From the NCBI GenBank assembly GCA_037442205.1, contig JBBIQS010000032.1:15691-79690 (forward strand): a DNA stretch of 64,000 bases. Direction: 5' to 3'. Both the position numbers and the translations under genes were made by a program. Positions within the stretch are counted from its first letter, which is position 1, and every line of letters starts with the position of its first letter. The DNA comes from JBBIQS01 sp037442205. Its GTDB lineage: Bacteria > Myxococcota > Myxococcia > Myxococcales > UBA5297. Below, in pieces: positions 32,689 through 42,051 of the stretch. The notes beneath the pieces were generated by a model that did not search any database, was not told where the DNA came from, and saw nothing but the letters and a program-made list of their open reading frames with translations.

Positions 32689-35463
32689 ATGGCCATCGGC
32701 TCCTTCACGCTCGCCCTGCTACTCGCTGCCGCCGATCCCGCAGCTGCTCCGGAGAACTCGATGCCCGCCCCTGCCGAGCAGCCGGCGCCCGCGGATGCCC
32801 CGGCCGCTGTTGCTCAGCCTGCGCCCTCGCCTGCCGAGCAACCGGCCGCCCCGACGCCCGCCAAAGCCCAGGCCCCGACGCTGACCAAGATGCCGGTGCT
32901 GCTGCGCTTCGTCGAGGCCGCCTATCCCGAGCCCGCCAAGCTGGCCGGCCTCGAGGGCGAGGTGGTGCTGCAGCTGATCATCGACAAGGACGGCAAGGTC
33001 CAGGACGCCAAGGTCAAGACCGCCGCCGGTCACGGCTTCGACGAGGCCGCCCTCGCCGCCGCCTGGCAGTTCCTGTTCAGCCCGGCGGAGATCGACGGCG
33101 TCCCGGCTTCAGTCGGCATCGAGTACCGCACCGCCTTCAAGCTGCGCGTCGAGCCGCCCTCCACCCTGGTCGCCAACTTCGTCGGCCAGGTCATCGACGA
33201 GGAGTCCGGCGAGGTCCTGGTCGGCGCCTCGATCTTCCTGCCCGACGTCGAGCTGGGCTCGGACACCGACGCCTCGGGCAGCTTCGCCGTCGCCAGCGTG
33301 CCTGCCGGCGCCCACCCAGTGCGGATCGTCGCCTTCGGCCACGAGCAGCTGGTGACCACCGTGAACGTCGACGCCAGCTATCAGACCTCGGTGAAGTACC
33401 GCCTCTCGCGCCAGGCGCGCACCAAGTACGAGAGCCGGGTGGTCGCCCGCCGCCTGCGCGAGGAGGTGCAGCGCAAGCCGCTAGCTCTCAACACCGCCCC
33501 CGAGGTCAGCCGCTACCAGCTCACCCGCCGCGACATCGAGCTCACCGCCGGCTCTCTCGAGGACATCTCCCGGGTCGTCACCTCGCTGCCCGGAGTGGTC
33601 GGCGACGCCGACCTGCTGGCCACCTTCTTCGTCCGCGGCGGCGGCGAGGACGAGGTGACCTTCTATCTCGACGGCGTCCCGCTCTCGAACCCCTACCACC
33701 TCGGCGGATTCACCACCCTCTTCAACCCCGAGCTGATCCGCGAGGTCAGCTTCTTCGCTGGCGGCCAACCGGCACCCTACCGCTCCTCGCTCTCCGGCAT
33801 CCTGGACGTCGGCTACCTCTCCGGCTCGCCGGACCGCCACGAGGCGATGGTCGACCTGAGCGCCAACACCGCCAAGCTGCTGGTCGCCGGCCCGACGCCG
33901 GTCGAGGGGCTGTCGCTGCTGTTGTCGGCGCGGCGCAGCTACTTCGAGCTCTACTTCATCCTCCTGAAGCAGCTGGGCATCGTCGGCAGCCACTACGTCG
34001 CCCCGGACATCGGCGAGTACGAGGCCAAGGCCACCTACCGCAGCGGCAAGCACACCGTCGAGCTGGGCGTCCTGCAGGCCGACGACGGGCTGGCCTTCGT
34101 CTCCACCACCGGCGAATCGACGCTCATCCCCTTCGACGGCACCCTGCGTCAGAAGAACGACCTGTCGATGCTGCGCCTGTCCTGGGACTTCGCCCGCTCC
34201 AAGGAGCTCAGATTCTCCTCGCGGCTGGGGCTGATCCGCGACTCCTCGACCACCGAGCGCAGTGGGCCGCAGCAGGCGGATCTGACCAGCACCCTGCTCT
34301 CCTCCGCCGACACCCAGATGCTCGACCTGGTCTGGCGCTTGGACGCCGACTGGAACAGCCACGCCAACAACCACGTCCGCGTAGGCGTGGACGTCGATTG
34401 GTGGCGCCAGACCTTCTCCGGCCACGTCGAGGACACCCGGGCGGCGCCGCGCTGGGTCTTGCTGCCGATTGCCGATTATCAGCGCGGCTCGCTGGACATC
34501 AACCCGCGGCTGCAGCGCGCCGACGTCGGCCTCTATGCCGAGGACGAGTGGAAGGACCTGTTGCCGGGGCTGACCCCGCGGGTGGGGCTGCGCTGCGACG
34601 CTCCCGGCGGCACCAGCCCGATGCTCAACCCGCGGCTGGCGGTGAGTTACCAGCTCTTCGCCCCCACCGTGCTCAAGGCCGCCTTCGGCACCTACTTCCG
34701 CTCCACCCGCAACCCGCTGGAGATCGACACCACCTACGGCAACCCCAAGCTCACGCCCGAGCGCTCGACACAGTACATCCTCGGGCTGGAGCAGCTCTTG
34801 CCGCTCAAGTCGGTGCTCAAGGTCGAGGGCTACTACAAGGCACTGCGCGATCTGATCGTGAACCCGGACGATCCGGCGGTCGTGGCGCAGGGCGTGACCT
34901 TCACCAACGACGGCTCGGGCTGGGCCTACGGCGCCGACGCGCTGCTGCTCCATCGCGGCGAGCACCTGGGGCTGGGGCTCTCCTACGGCTACCTGCGCAC
35001 CGAGCGGACCAACCCGCTCAACACGCTGCACCAGCAGACCTACGCCCCGGCGCAGGACCAGACCCACACCCTGGGCGCCTCGGCCGACTACTCGATCGGC
35101 GACAGCTGGGTGCTGGCGCTCAAGTACCAGTTCCACACCGGCCGGCCGACCACCGCGCTGGGCTTCGCCCTGCTGCAGCGCGACGGCCAGCCGACCTACG
35201 TCCCGATCGTCGGCCCCGGCGGCGCGCTCAACGCCGACCGGCTGACGCCGACCCACGACCTGTCGGCGCGGGTGGAGTGGTGGTACCGCCGGCCGGAGTG
35301 GCGGATGACCGTCTACGCCGAGCTGCTCAACGCGCTCAACGAGAAGAGCGTCTACGTCTACAGCTACGACAAGGGCGATCCCGCCCACGGGATCGCGCCC
35401 ACCCAGGGCAGCTTCAACCACCTGCCCATCCGGCCGTTCCTGGGAGTGCGCGGGGAGTATTGA
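32689..35463 (+). CDS. TonB-dependent receptor with fused TonB C-terminal domain
   Basis: This is a 924-residue outer membrane protein. It begins with a signal-like segment and a Pro/Ala-rich region (residues 20-65). Residues about 68-155 look like the C-terminal domain of TonB itself (YPEPAKLAGLEGEVVLQLII, DKDGKVQDAKV). Residues 163-240 form a carboxypeptidase-regulatory-like domain (GQVIDEESGEVLVGASIFL). A plug domain follows (about 255-380; DVFVRGG-like FFVRGGGEDEVTFYLDGVPL) and then the beta-barrel to the end (LRTERTNPLNTLHQQTYAPA...). The ligand is unknown. Fusion of a TonB domain to a receptor is seen in myxobacteria; it may let one receptor bridge to another or to its own ExbBD. GGAG precedes the ATG. 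Confidence 0.88.
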   Translation: MAIGSFTLALLLAAADPAAAPENSMPAPAEQPAPADAPAAVAQPAPSPAEQPAAPTPAKAQAPTLTKMPVLLRFVEAAYPEPAKLAGLEGEVVLQLIIDKDGKVQDAKVKTAAGHGFDEAALAAAWQFLFSPAEIDGVPASVGIEYRTAFKLRVEPPSTLVANFVGQVIDEESGEVLVGASIFLPDVELGSDTDASGSFAVASVPAGAHPVRIVAFGHEQLVTTVNVDASYQTSVKYRLSRQARTKYESRVVARRLREEVQRKPLALNTAPEVSRYQLTRRDIELTAGSLEDISRVVTSLPGVVGDADLLATFFVRGGGEDEVTFYLDGVPLSNPYHLGGFTTLFNPELIREVSFFAGGQPAPYRSSLSGILDVGYLSGSPDRHEAMVDLSANTAKLLVAGPTPVEGLSLLLSARRSYFELYFILLKQLGIVGSHYVAPDIGEYEAKATYRSGKHTVELGVLQADDGLAFVSTTGESTLIPFDGTLRQKNDLSMLRLSWDFARSKELRFSSRLGLIRDSSTTERSGPQQADLTSTLLSSADTQMLDLVWRLDADWNSHANNHVRVGVDVDWWRQTFSGHVEDTRAAPRWVLLPIADYQRGSLDINPRLQRADVGLYAEDEWKDLLPGLTPRVGLRCDAPGGTSPMLNPRLAVSYQLFAPTVLKAAFGTYFRSTRNPLEIDTTYGNPKLTPERSTQYILGLEQLLPLKSVLKVEGYYKALRDLIVNPDDPAVVAQGVTFTNDGSGWAYGADALLLHRGEHLGLGLSYGYLRTERTNPLNTLHQQTYAPAQDQTHTLGASADYSIGDSWVLALKYQFHTGRPTTALGFALLQRDGQPTYVPIVGPGGALNADRLTPTHDLSARVEWWYRRPEWRMTVYAELLNALNEKSVYVYSYDKGDPAHGIAPTQGSFNHLPIRPFLGVRGEY

Positions 35464-35632
35464 GGACACCGCGCGCCGTCCGATTCCCGACTCCCCGCCG
35501 TTTCGAACAGTGTCCAGTGGCGCGGCCCGGGCAGCGTCGCCGCCGTCCGGGCAACCCCCTACCATCGGCTGGACGAGCGCCTGCCCAGAACCCTGCGGCG
35601 CGCGCTTTCGGACACCAGGACCTGGGGGGCCC

Positions 35633-36184
35633 ATGTCACCAGCGAGCGAGCGCAGCGCCGGCCAGGCGAAGGCGAGCCTGTTCGAGGGGATCTTCGGAGA
35701 GCTGAAGCCGACCGGGGCCTTTGCCAACGAGCTCGCGGCGGCGGGCTGGGATCCGGGCCGGCCGCAGCTCTCCTATCCGCAGTCGGTCTTCGAGGCCTGC
35801 CTGCACGTGGCGGCGCGCCACTGCTATCCGTTGCTGCCGGAGAAGAACGCGATGTTCGAGCTGGGCCGGGTCTTCACCCGCGGCTTCGGCCGCACCGCGG
35901 TGGGGAAGATCGCGCTGGCGGTGGTGCCAGCGCTCAGCCCCGGATTGCTGATCGACTACCTGCCCAAGATCATCCGTCTGACCGCCTCGGGCAGCAGGCC
36001 GGCGGCAGTGACCGTGCACGTCGTCGGCTCCGGCGAGCGCGAGCGGCTGGTCGACTTCTCCAGCGCCGAGCTCACCCCGATGCCGGACTTCATGGCCGGC
36101 GGCATCGCCGAAGTGAACAAGGCCCTCAAGGTCCAGGTCGCCGGCCGTCGTCAGGACGGCTACACCCTCAAGATCGCCTGGTGA
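35633..36184 (+). CDS. DUF2378 (TIGR02265) family protein, copy 1
   Basis: This is a 183-residue protein. I start it at ATG 35633, behind GGGGGG, where similarity to the second copy begins. Shared landmarks are LFEGIFGELKPTGAF, PQLSYPQSVFEACLHVAARH, FELGRVFTRGFGRTAVGKIA and a C-terminal DGYTLKIAW. The layout fits the DUF2378 family, found as several paralogues per genome in myxobacteria and without known function; it has no signal peptide or membrane segment. It is 15 bp from the convergent lipoprotein gene. Confidence 0.75.
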   Translation: MSPASERSAGQAKASLFEGIFGELKPTGAFANELAAAGWDPGRPQLSYPQSVFEACLHVAARHCYPLLPEKNAMFELGRVFTRGFGRTAVGKIALAVVPALSPGLLIDYLPKIIRLTASGSRPAAVTVHVVGSGERERLVDFSSAELTPMPDFMAGGIAEVNKALKVQVAGRRQDGYTLKIAW

Positions 36185-36199
36185 AGGCTAGATCGTTCG

Positions 36200-36685
36200 T
36201 CACTGCAGGACGACCTGGAAGGTATTCACCAGGGTGATGTCGGGGCGGATGTGGGTGGTGACGGTCACCGTCGCCGGGCTCGGGCAGCCCGGGTCGACCT
36301 TGCCGAAGGTGGCGCTGACGGTGAAGCTGCTGCCGCCGTTGTCGAGCTGGCGCGCCTGGCTCCCGACGTGCAAGCAGGCCGGTCCATCGAGCGTGATCTC
36401 GCCGAGCATGGCGTACCCCCCGCCGTTGCTGAACTGAAGCTCTACCTCGGAGTAGACGGAGCTCGCCGGGATTGTCACCGACCCGGTGAACGGGCCTGAC
36501 GAGTACTTCGGCCGCACGCCATCGAAGCTGACCTTCGGGGCGGCTTCGGGATGTCCGTTGCAGGTTCCGCCGCTGGAGCAGAAGTAGCCGGTCGGGCAGT
36601 TGGCGCTGGTGTCGCAGGGGATGTTGTCGACGGTCCCCAGGCAGCTGCAGACAGCCAGGGCAATGGCGGCGAGTGCAATTCTCAT
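36200..36685 (-). CDS. small lipoprotein with a Dickkopf-like Cys cluster
   Basis: This is a 161-residue protein. The signal MRIALAAIALAVCSC gives a lipobox with Cys15. Residues 18-43 have a Cys motif (NIPCDTSANCPTGYFCSSGG, then TC) common in myxobacterial lipoproteins. The rest is beta-rich, with IPASSVYSEVELQF and PATVTVTTHIRP, probably a small beta-sandwich. It is the last gene of a three-gene operon: its ATG overlaps the stop of the gene upstream (ATGA). Function unknown. Confidence 0.8.
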   Translation of the reverse strand: MRIALAAIALAVCSCLGTVDNIPCDTSANCPTGYFCSSGGTCNGHPEAAPKVSFDGVRPKYSSGPFTGSVTIPASSVYSEVELQFSNGGGYAMLGEITLDGPACLHVGSQARQLDNGGSSFTVSATFGKVDPGCPSPATVTVTTHIRPDITLVNTFQVVLQ

Positions 36686-37569
36686 CGTGCCTCCGGGAGC
36701 GCGGGCAGGGCCGCGGGAGACTTGGGGGCGTAGTTCGGGTGGCCCAGCGAGAGAAGCCCCTCTCCGCCCAGGTATCCACCAATGCCGATCGCGAACCCGG
36801 CGTAGGCGCCGTAGTAGCCCAGGCTGCGGCGGGCCATCAGGGCATCCGCCTCTTCGCGCGAGTGCCTGGTGCTGGTGAGCTCGGTATTGGCGGACTTGCT
36901 CACTGCGGCGAAGAGAATGCCGCCGACCAGGCCCGCCACCGAGGCGCAGAGGAGAACCTGCCCAGGAAGCGCGTAGGGATTCTCGCTCAGCCGCCGATCG
37001 GCTTCGGCGGCGGGCCTGCTGAGCGGGTCGGCGGCAGCGGCACGGCGCGCCAACCAGAGCGCTTCGCCCTTGTCGGCGGTCTTGTCCGCCAGCGCCAGCA
37101 GAGCCTTGGAGGCCTCGGGGTCGCTCTTCTTGCCATCGAGGACCCAGGCCGCGTCGAGCGCGATCGCGGCATCCTCGACGCGCCCTCGCTGCGAGGCGAG
37201 CTTTCCCGCATCGCGCAGCAGCAGCTTGGAGGGCTCGGCGAGCAGCGGGAGCTGCGCCTTGCTGAAGCGATCCTCGCTCAGCTGCAGCTTCAAGACCGTC
37301 TGGATCGCCGCGGCCGGATCACCCTGGCCCAGCCGCGATTGGGCGAAGTCGAGGCCGGCGGCCAGGTCCGAATCGAGCCCGCTGCCGGCATCCTCCAGCT
37401 TCGGCAGCGCCGGCTTGCGCGAGGCAGGCAACGGTGGGCCCCGGAACCCGAGGCCGCCCACTCCGATCGAGTCGCCCGTCGTTCCGAGGGTCTGGGTCGT
37501 CGAAGGCGAGCGCGCTGGAGGCGCCGCCGCCGAAGCCAGTGAGATCAGGGTCGCGAGGAAGAGGTACAC
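36682..37569 (-). CDS. exported TPR-like protein with two C-terminal membrane helices
   Basis: This is a 295-residue protein. A signal-like N-terminus (MYLFLATLISLASAAAPPA) precedes a Pro/Ser linker. Residues about 65-195 are helical pairs with TPR character (DPAAAIQTVLKLQLSEDRFS, AAIALDAAWVLDGKKSDPEA, ALWLARRAAAADPLSRPAAE). Two hydrophobic segments follow (LPGQVLLCASVAGLVGGILF and YYGAYAGFAIGIGGYLGGEG). It overlaps the lipoprotein gene downstream by 4 nt and follows the Cys-rich gene by 9 nt. It probably forms an envelope scaffold with its two operon partners. No family name recognised. Confidence 0.75.
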   Translation of the reverse strand: MYLFLATLISLASAAAPPARSPSTTQTLGTTGDSIGVGGLGFRGPPLPASRKPALPKLEDAGSGLDSDLAAGLDFAQSRLGQGDPAAAIQTVLKLQLSEDRFSKAQLPLLAEPSKLLLRDAGKLASQRGRVEDAAIALDAAWVLDGKKSDPEASKALLALADKTADKGEALWLARRAAAADPLSRPAAEADRRLSENPYALPGQVLLCASVAGLVGGILFAAVSKSANTELTSTRHSREEADALMARRSLGYYGAYAGFAIGIGGYLGGEGLLSLGHPNYAPKSPAALPALPEAR

Positions 37570-37578
37570 GCGGGACTC

Positions 37579-38397
37579 CTAGTGGCACCCGGAGCGGCAG
37601 GCGCTCCCCATGGCGTCGCAGTTCGAGTAGCAGGGGGAGGTGGTGCAACTGGAGCGGCACTGGCTCGAAAACTGGAAGCAGTCGCTCTCGCAGGCCGATT
37701 GCCGCGCACGCGCCGCCTCGCGCGCGGCGGCCTCGCGGGCTTCGCGCTCCGCCTGCTGACGCCGCCGCTCCAGCAAGGCGAAGTAGTCCTCGCGCACCTC
37801 CTCGGGCACAAAGGAGAGGTTGCGCCGCAGGGTCACGGAGTCGCTGCACCTGGAGATGGCGTCGAACTGGTGGACCCAGCTCTCCTGGGGACTGCCGGCC
37901 CAGGCGGCCGCCACCAGGGCGATCCCCTCTTGGCAGCGCAGGAGTTGGTGCAGCTCGTAGAGGCCATCCACCGCGGCCTCGCTGTTGCGGCACTCCCGAG
38001 CCACCTGAGCGAAGCCCCGAGCTGCCTCTTCGTGATCGGCGGCGCTGCGAAAGACCGCCGCAGCCTCGACTCCGGTCCCGCACGGGTCCGCGGACAGCCG
38101 CTCCGCCACCGGGCGGCACCAGCCGAGCACGTTGGAGGGAGCGGCCGCCGCCTGGCGATCGCCGGAGAGTGAGTCGAGCGCCGTCCGCGCCAGCTCGGCA
38201 GCCTTGCGCTGAGCGCGCAGGTCATCCCGGTGCTGATTGGCCCACTCGCAGGCCCGCCGGGTCGTGTCCAGCAGCGACTCCTTGCGCTGCTGCCCCAGCC
38301 GCTCGCGGGAGGACTGGCTCACCTCGCCCGGGCCCGGCGGGACCGGCTGGGCGAGAGCACAGGCGTTCAGGGCCAGGGCGACCGCTGTCCACTTCAT
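37579..38397 (-). CDS. exported protein with charged coiled-coil and Cys-rich tail
   Basis: This is a 272-residue protein, first gene of the operon. The start is uncertain: ATG 38397 or ATG 38412 both give a signal peptide (MKWTAVALALNACALAQ) and neither has a good ribosome site. The middle is helical with scattered Cys (CEWANQH, GWCRPVAERL, SRCSDSVTL). Residues about 225-250 are an Arg/Ala/Glu-rich coiled coil (ERRRQQAEREAREAAAREAA). The last 28 residues hold eight Cys (CESDCFQFSSQCRSSCTTSP, then CYSNC...CRSGCH), which may bind metal or form disulphides. No family recognised. Confidence 0.7.
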   Translation of the reverse strand: MKWTAVALALNACALAQPVPPGPGEVSQSSRERLGQQRKESLLDTTRRACEWANQHRDDLRAQRKAAELARTALDSLSGDRQAAAAPSNVLGWCRPVAERLSADPCGTGVEAAAVFRSAADHEEAARGFAQVARECRNSEAAVDGLYELHQLLRCQEGIALVAAAWAGSPQESWVHQFDAISRCSDSVTLRRNLSFVPEEVREDYFALLERRRQQAEREAREAAAREAARARQSACESDCFQFSSQCRSSCTTSPCYSNCDAMGSACRSGCH

Positions 38398-38556
38398 CCT
38401 CGTTGCGAACATGGCTTGGCACAGTAGCCGACGATTTCCTCGGCACTCAAGCGGGCTTGCGACAACCAGGAACTGGTGTCCAGCCGGCCTTCTGCTCACT
38501 TTGCGTCGCTGGCCTGGGGCCGCCTCGTTAGGTATTCAGGTCACTGAGGAGGGTCC

Positions 38557-39081
38557 ATGTCGCATCCAGCCGGCCACGTAAAAGCGAGTTTGCCCGAAGG
38601 GCTGTTCACCGAGCTCAAGCCAAGCGGCGCCTTCGCCGAAGAGCTCAAGGTTGCGGGATGGGATCCGACCAATCCCAAGCTCTCGTACCCGGACCACGTC
38701 TTCGACGCCTGCCTCAAGGTCGCCGCCCGCCACTGCCACCCGCGGCTGGGCGAGACCGCGGCGATGACCGAGCTGGGGCGGGCCTTCACCCGCGGCTTCC
38801 GCCGCACCGCGGTGGGCAAGGTGGCGCTGGCGGTGCTCCCCGCCCTGAGCCCGGCGCTGCTGGTCGACTACCTGCCCAAGGTCGTCCGCCTGACCGCCTC
38901 GACCATGACCTTCGAGGTGGTCGGCAAGGGCGAGCGCGAGCGGGTGGTCGAGGTCGGCACTCCGGACATCACCCCGCTGCCCGACTTCATGGCCGGCGCG
39001 GTGGCCGAGGCCAGCCAGCACATCAAGGTCGAGGTCGCCGGGCGGCGGCCGCGCGGGTACACCTTGAAGCTGTCGTGGTGA
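38557..39081 (+). CDS. DUF2378 (TIGR02265) family protein, copy 2
   Basis: This is a 174-residue paralogue of the gene at 35633, with a good TGAGGAGGG ribosome site. It keeps SLPEGLFTELKPSGAFAEEL, YPDHVFDACLKVAARHCHP, ELGRAFTRGFRRTAVGKVAL and GYTLKLSW. The two proteins share about half or more of their residues but differ in DNA and in the loop near residue 120, so the duplication is not very recent. It is divergent from the three-gene operon (start about 160 bp away) and converges with the kinase gene (10-bp gap). Confidence 0.75.
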   Translation: MSHPAGHVKASLPEGLFTELKPSGAFAEELKVAGWDPTNPKLSYPDHVFDACLKVAARHCHPRLGETAAMTELGRAFTRGFRRTAVGKVALAVLPALSPALLVDYLPKVVRLTASTMTFEVVGKGERERVVEVGTPDITPLPDFMAGAVAEASQHIKVEVAGRRPRGYTLKLSW

Positions 39082-39091
39082 GCGACCGCGT

Positions 39092-41923
39092 CTACTGCAC
39101 CTGCACCTTGAACCGGTACTCGACCTCGCCAGATCCTTCCATCGCATAGGTCCTGAACACCTCGCCGCAGATGGCGGGGTCGAAGCTCGTGGGACGGATG
39201 TCCTCGGGAATTCGGCCGAAGGGAGTGAAGCCGATCTGATTGACGTCGAAGGACTGAACGCGACCAGCGCTCCATTTCACCGTCAGCGAAAGCGGCCCTT
39301 CCGTCTCGGGATATTGATTGATCCAGTAGTAGTAAGCCAGGCAGTGCCGCAGGGGATGGACGACCTTCTCCAGCTCGTCCCGCGCCTGCTGGTCGCTGAC
39401 TCCGACCGCAGTCACCCTTTCCAGCCTCAGCGAGTACCGGTCGCACATCTCCTCGAAATCCGGCGGCATGGCGTCGGCTGAGCGGGAGGTATGGACACTG
39501 GAGATGACAATCACCCTCTCGCGCGCGTCGAAAGCAAAGCGGTGCAGGAAACCCTCGACCGGCCCATAGGTGGCCTCCAGGTAGAGCACGTCGAGATCGA
39601 GCAGGGTGAGAAGATCTGGATCGTCACCCTCGCAGGCTCCCTGGTACCAGTGGTGGTCGGGATAGATGATTCCGTCGCATTTGTATCCATCCCGTTGAGC
39701 CAGGAAGAAGCCTTCCGCCGGCCCCGAGAACTCCGACTTCGCAGGAGCGATGACCGGGGCTGTCGGGTCGACCTTGATCTTCTTCAGCTCACCCTCTTCG
39801 AGGGCGACCGTTCCCCGCAGGCTGAGGTTCACCAGCTCGATGAAGCGCTCGTGATGGCCCAAGGCTTCTTCATGGTTTCGCGGCTTTGGCCCGAGCTCTT
39901 GGGCGACCAGAGAACGCACCAGCCGCCTCTCCTCGAATGGGCCTGAGGCGGCGACGATCCCGCGCCCCCTGGCTTCCTTGGCAAGCGCTTTCCGCGCCGC
40001 CAAGGCATAGGCCAGACTTTGGATGAAATAGTCCGAGTCGAACTTCAGCCCCGGAGGCAACTCTCGGAGCTCTGCCTCCAGCTCTCTGCGAGTTACGGAC
40101 CCTAGGGACCAGCTGACGACGACGGCGTCCCCTTCGGGATCGGCGACGCGATCGAGGACGCCGGGGCCGTCGGATGGTGGTGGGGTCGCCTGGGATTCGG
40201 CATTCCCACTAGCCTGCGGCTCGGGAGCCGTCTCCGCCGGCCGCTCCCCGGCCCCTGGCGCCGGGGCCTCGCCGCCTTGCACGCACAGCGCCAGGCTTCC
40301 CAGCAGCGCCGCCGCGGCGATGAATCCGGCTGCCTCCGAAGCACGGCCGGGCTTGGAATGGAAGCCGGGCGCCTCTCTTTCCAGTTCTCGCAGCGCCTCG
40401 ACCGCGGTCGCGAAGCGGGCCTTGCGCGTGGGCGCCGCCAGCCGCAGCAGGTAGCGCTCGAACGCCCTGGGAGCCGGCAGCGATGGCAGGTGCAGCCGGG
40501 CGTCGGAGCCGAGCATCGCTGCCGGGGCGATGCCGGTCAGCAAGTGGATGGCGGTGACCCCGAGGGCGTACAGGTCGCTGGTCTCGTCGACGTGCCCGGC
40601 CAGCTGCTCGGGCGGCATATAGCCCACCGTCCCGGCCAAGGTCCCTTCCAGCGACTGCGACGCCAGCTCCCGCGCGGCGCCAAAATCGACCAGGCCCACC
40701 GATCCGTTTGCCATGCGGATCAGGTTGGAGGGTTTGATGTCGCGGTGGATGATCTTCGGGGTCTGTCGGTGCAGGTAGACCAGGATCTGCAGGCACTGCC
40801 GCACCACCTGCACCACTCGAGCTGCGTCGAGCGGCTGCCACTGCACCTCCAGGTTCAACGGCTGGCCCTCCAGATACTCGTGCGCCAGATAGAGGCGCAT
40901 GAGCGCGCCCTCGCCGGTGCGGAAGTGGTCCACCAGGCGAGGAATGCGGGAGTGCCGCAGCTGCCCCAGCAGGCGCGCCTCCTTGTCGAAGGCCTCCAGG
41001 GTGCGGGCGTCGGGGACGTGGGCGAAGCGTATCTCCTTGATCACCACCCGCTCGCCCGCGCTCGACCGGGCGAGATAGGTCCGCCCGTAGGCGCGCTTGG
41101 CCAGCAGCTTTTCGATGACGTAGCCCTTCACCTGCGAAATCGCGCCGCAGCCCGGGCAACTGCCGTTCTCGGTCGCGCCGCCGCAGTCGGGGCACTGGCC
41201 CGCCGGCAGCGCCGGACCGGGCACAGGCCCTGAGACGGCCGTGTCACCTCGCGCCGCCAGCGGGGCGACCGCGGGCGCGGGCGCGGCAGGTCCGGGAACC
41301 GGCGGGACGGACTGGGAAGGCAGCACGGCCTGCTGCAGCTGAGTCAGCCTTCCGCCGGCGATGAAGGCCTCGAGGCGTTGGTGGAAGTCGACCACCAGGA
41401 AGGTGGCCAGCATCGCGCCGCTCAGCGCGATCGACGACCAGAGCTCGAGCCTGTAGCCGATGAGCGAACTCGAATGAGGAACGAGCAGACACGAGAGGAA
41501 GAACAGCGCGGCGGCCGCGGCGCCTGCGACGCAGATGCGCCAGGCGGCAAAGAGAACAGCCGGAGACAACTCCAGCTCGAGTGCATCGAGATACGGCCCG
41601 AAGGTCACCCGAGAGACCAGCGAAGAAAAAGGCAGCACCTCCGCCCTTCTGGCCGCCTGAGGAGCGAGGCTGCGAGCCAGCCATTCGCGGGTCCGCGCCT
41701 GCCACAGCCAGAAGAGCACCGCCGAGGCAGTCAGCATCAGCAGGCGCTGGATCCCGGGCAAGTGAGGGGAGACCACGCCGAAGAGGACCTGCCGTCGGTC
41801 CTCGACTCCCCTTTCCGCCGCGCCGAAGGTGATGACGGCGTTGCCGACTTCGAGCACGAAGGCGACGACCAGGATGATCTGCAGCCAGCGCCCCACCCCC
41901 GTCGCACGCCGCGATGCCGCCAT
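39092..41923 (-). CDS. membrane Ser/Thr protein kinase with zinc ribbon and exported SurA-like region
   Basis: This is a 943-residue protein. I start it at ATG 41923, close behind a GGGGGGAG tract; an in-frame GTG at 41968 is possible. About four membrane helices fill residues 12-190. A Pro-rich linker leads to a zinc ribbon (CPDCGGATENGSCPGCG, about 248-264). The kinase domain occupies about 268-520: VVIKEIRF (ATP Lys), KIIHRDIKPSNLI (catalytic loop), LVDFGAARELA (DFG) and GTVGYMPPEQLAG (activation segment), all intact. One further helix lies at about 535-552. The rest (to 943) should be outside the cytoplasm; TRRELEAELRELPPGL and ALAYALAARKALAKEARGRG resemble the N-terminal chaperone helices of SurA. 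The tail is beta-rich. Signal and targets unknown. Confidence 0.85.
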   Translation of the reverse strand: MAASRRATGVGRWLQIILVVAFVLEVGNAVITFGAAERGVEDRRQVLFGVVSPHLPGIQRLLMLTASAVLFWLWQARTREWLARSLAPQAARRAEVLPFSSLVSRVTFGPYLDALELELSPAVLFAAWRICVAGAAAAALFFLSCLLVPHSSSLIGYRLELWSSIALSGAMLATFLVVDFHQRLEAFIAGGRLTQLQQAVLPSQSVPPVPGPAAPAPAVAPLAARGDTAVSGPVPGPALPAGQCPDCGGATENGSCPGCGAISQVKGYVIEKLLAKRAYGRTYLARSSAGERVVIKEIRFAHVPDARTLEAFDKEARLLGQLRHSRIPRLVDHFRTGEGALMRLYLAHEYLEGQPLNLEVQWQPLDAARVVQVVRQCLQILVYLHRQTPKIIHRDIKPSNLIRMANGSVGLVDFGAARELASQSLEGTLAGTVGYMPPEQLAGHVDETSDLYALGVTAIHLLTGIAPAAMLGSDARLHLPSLPAPRAFERYLLRLAAPTRKARFATAVEALRELEREAPGFHSKPGRASEAAGFIAAAALLGSLALCVQGGEAPAPGAGERPAETAPEPQASGNAESQATPPPSDGPGVLDRVADPEGDAVVVSWSLGSVTRRELEAELRELPPGLKFDSDYFIQSLAYALAARKALAKEARGRGIVAASGPFEERRLVRSLVAQELGPKPRNHEEALGHHERFIELVNLSLRGTVALEEGELKKIKVDPTAPVIAPAKSEFSGPAEGFFLAQRDGYKCDGIIYPDHHWYQGACEGDDPDLLTLLDLDVLYLEATYGPVEGFLHRFAFDARERVIVISSVHTSRSADAMPPDFEEMCDRYSLRLERVTAVGVSDQQARDELEKVVHPLRHCLAYYYWINQYPETEGPLSLTVKWSAGRVQSFDVNQIGFTPFGRIPEDIRPTSFDPAICGEVFRTYAMEGSGEVEYRFKVQVQ

Positions 41924-42051
41924 GGCTCCCCCCGCTCCGCTTGCGAAGGAATCGAGCGATTCCTCCACGCAATGAGGCGAGGCTACTTCACGAGGCGAGA
42001 GGCGTCATCAGCCTGCTGTCTCGAAGGTCGATCCCGCCGGAACGCGGGGAC

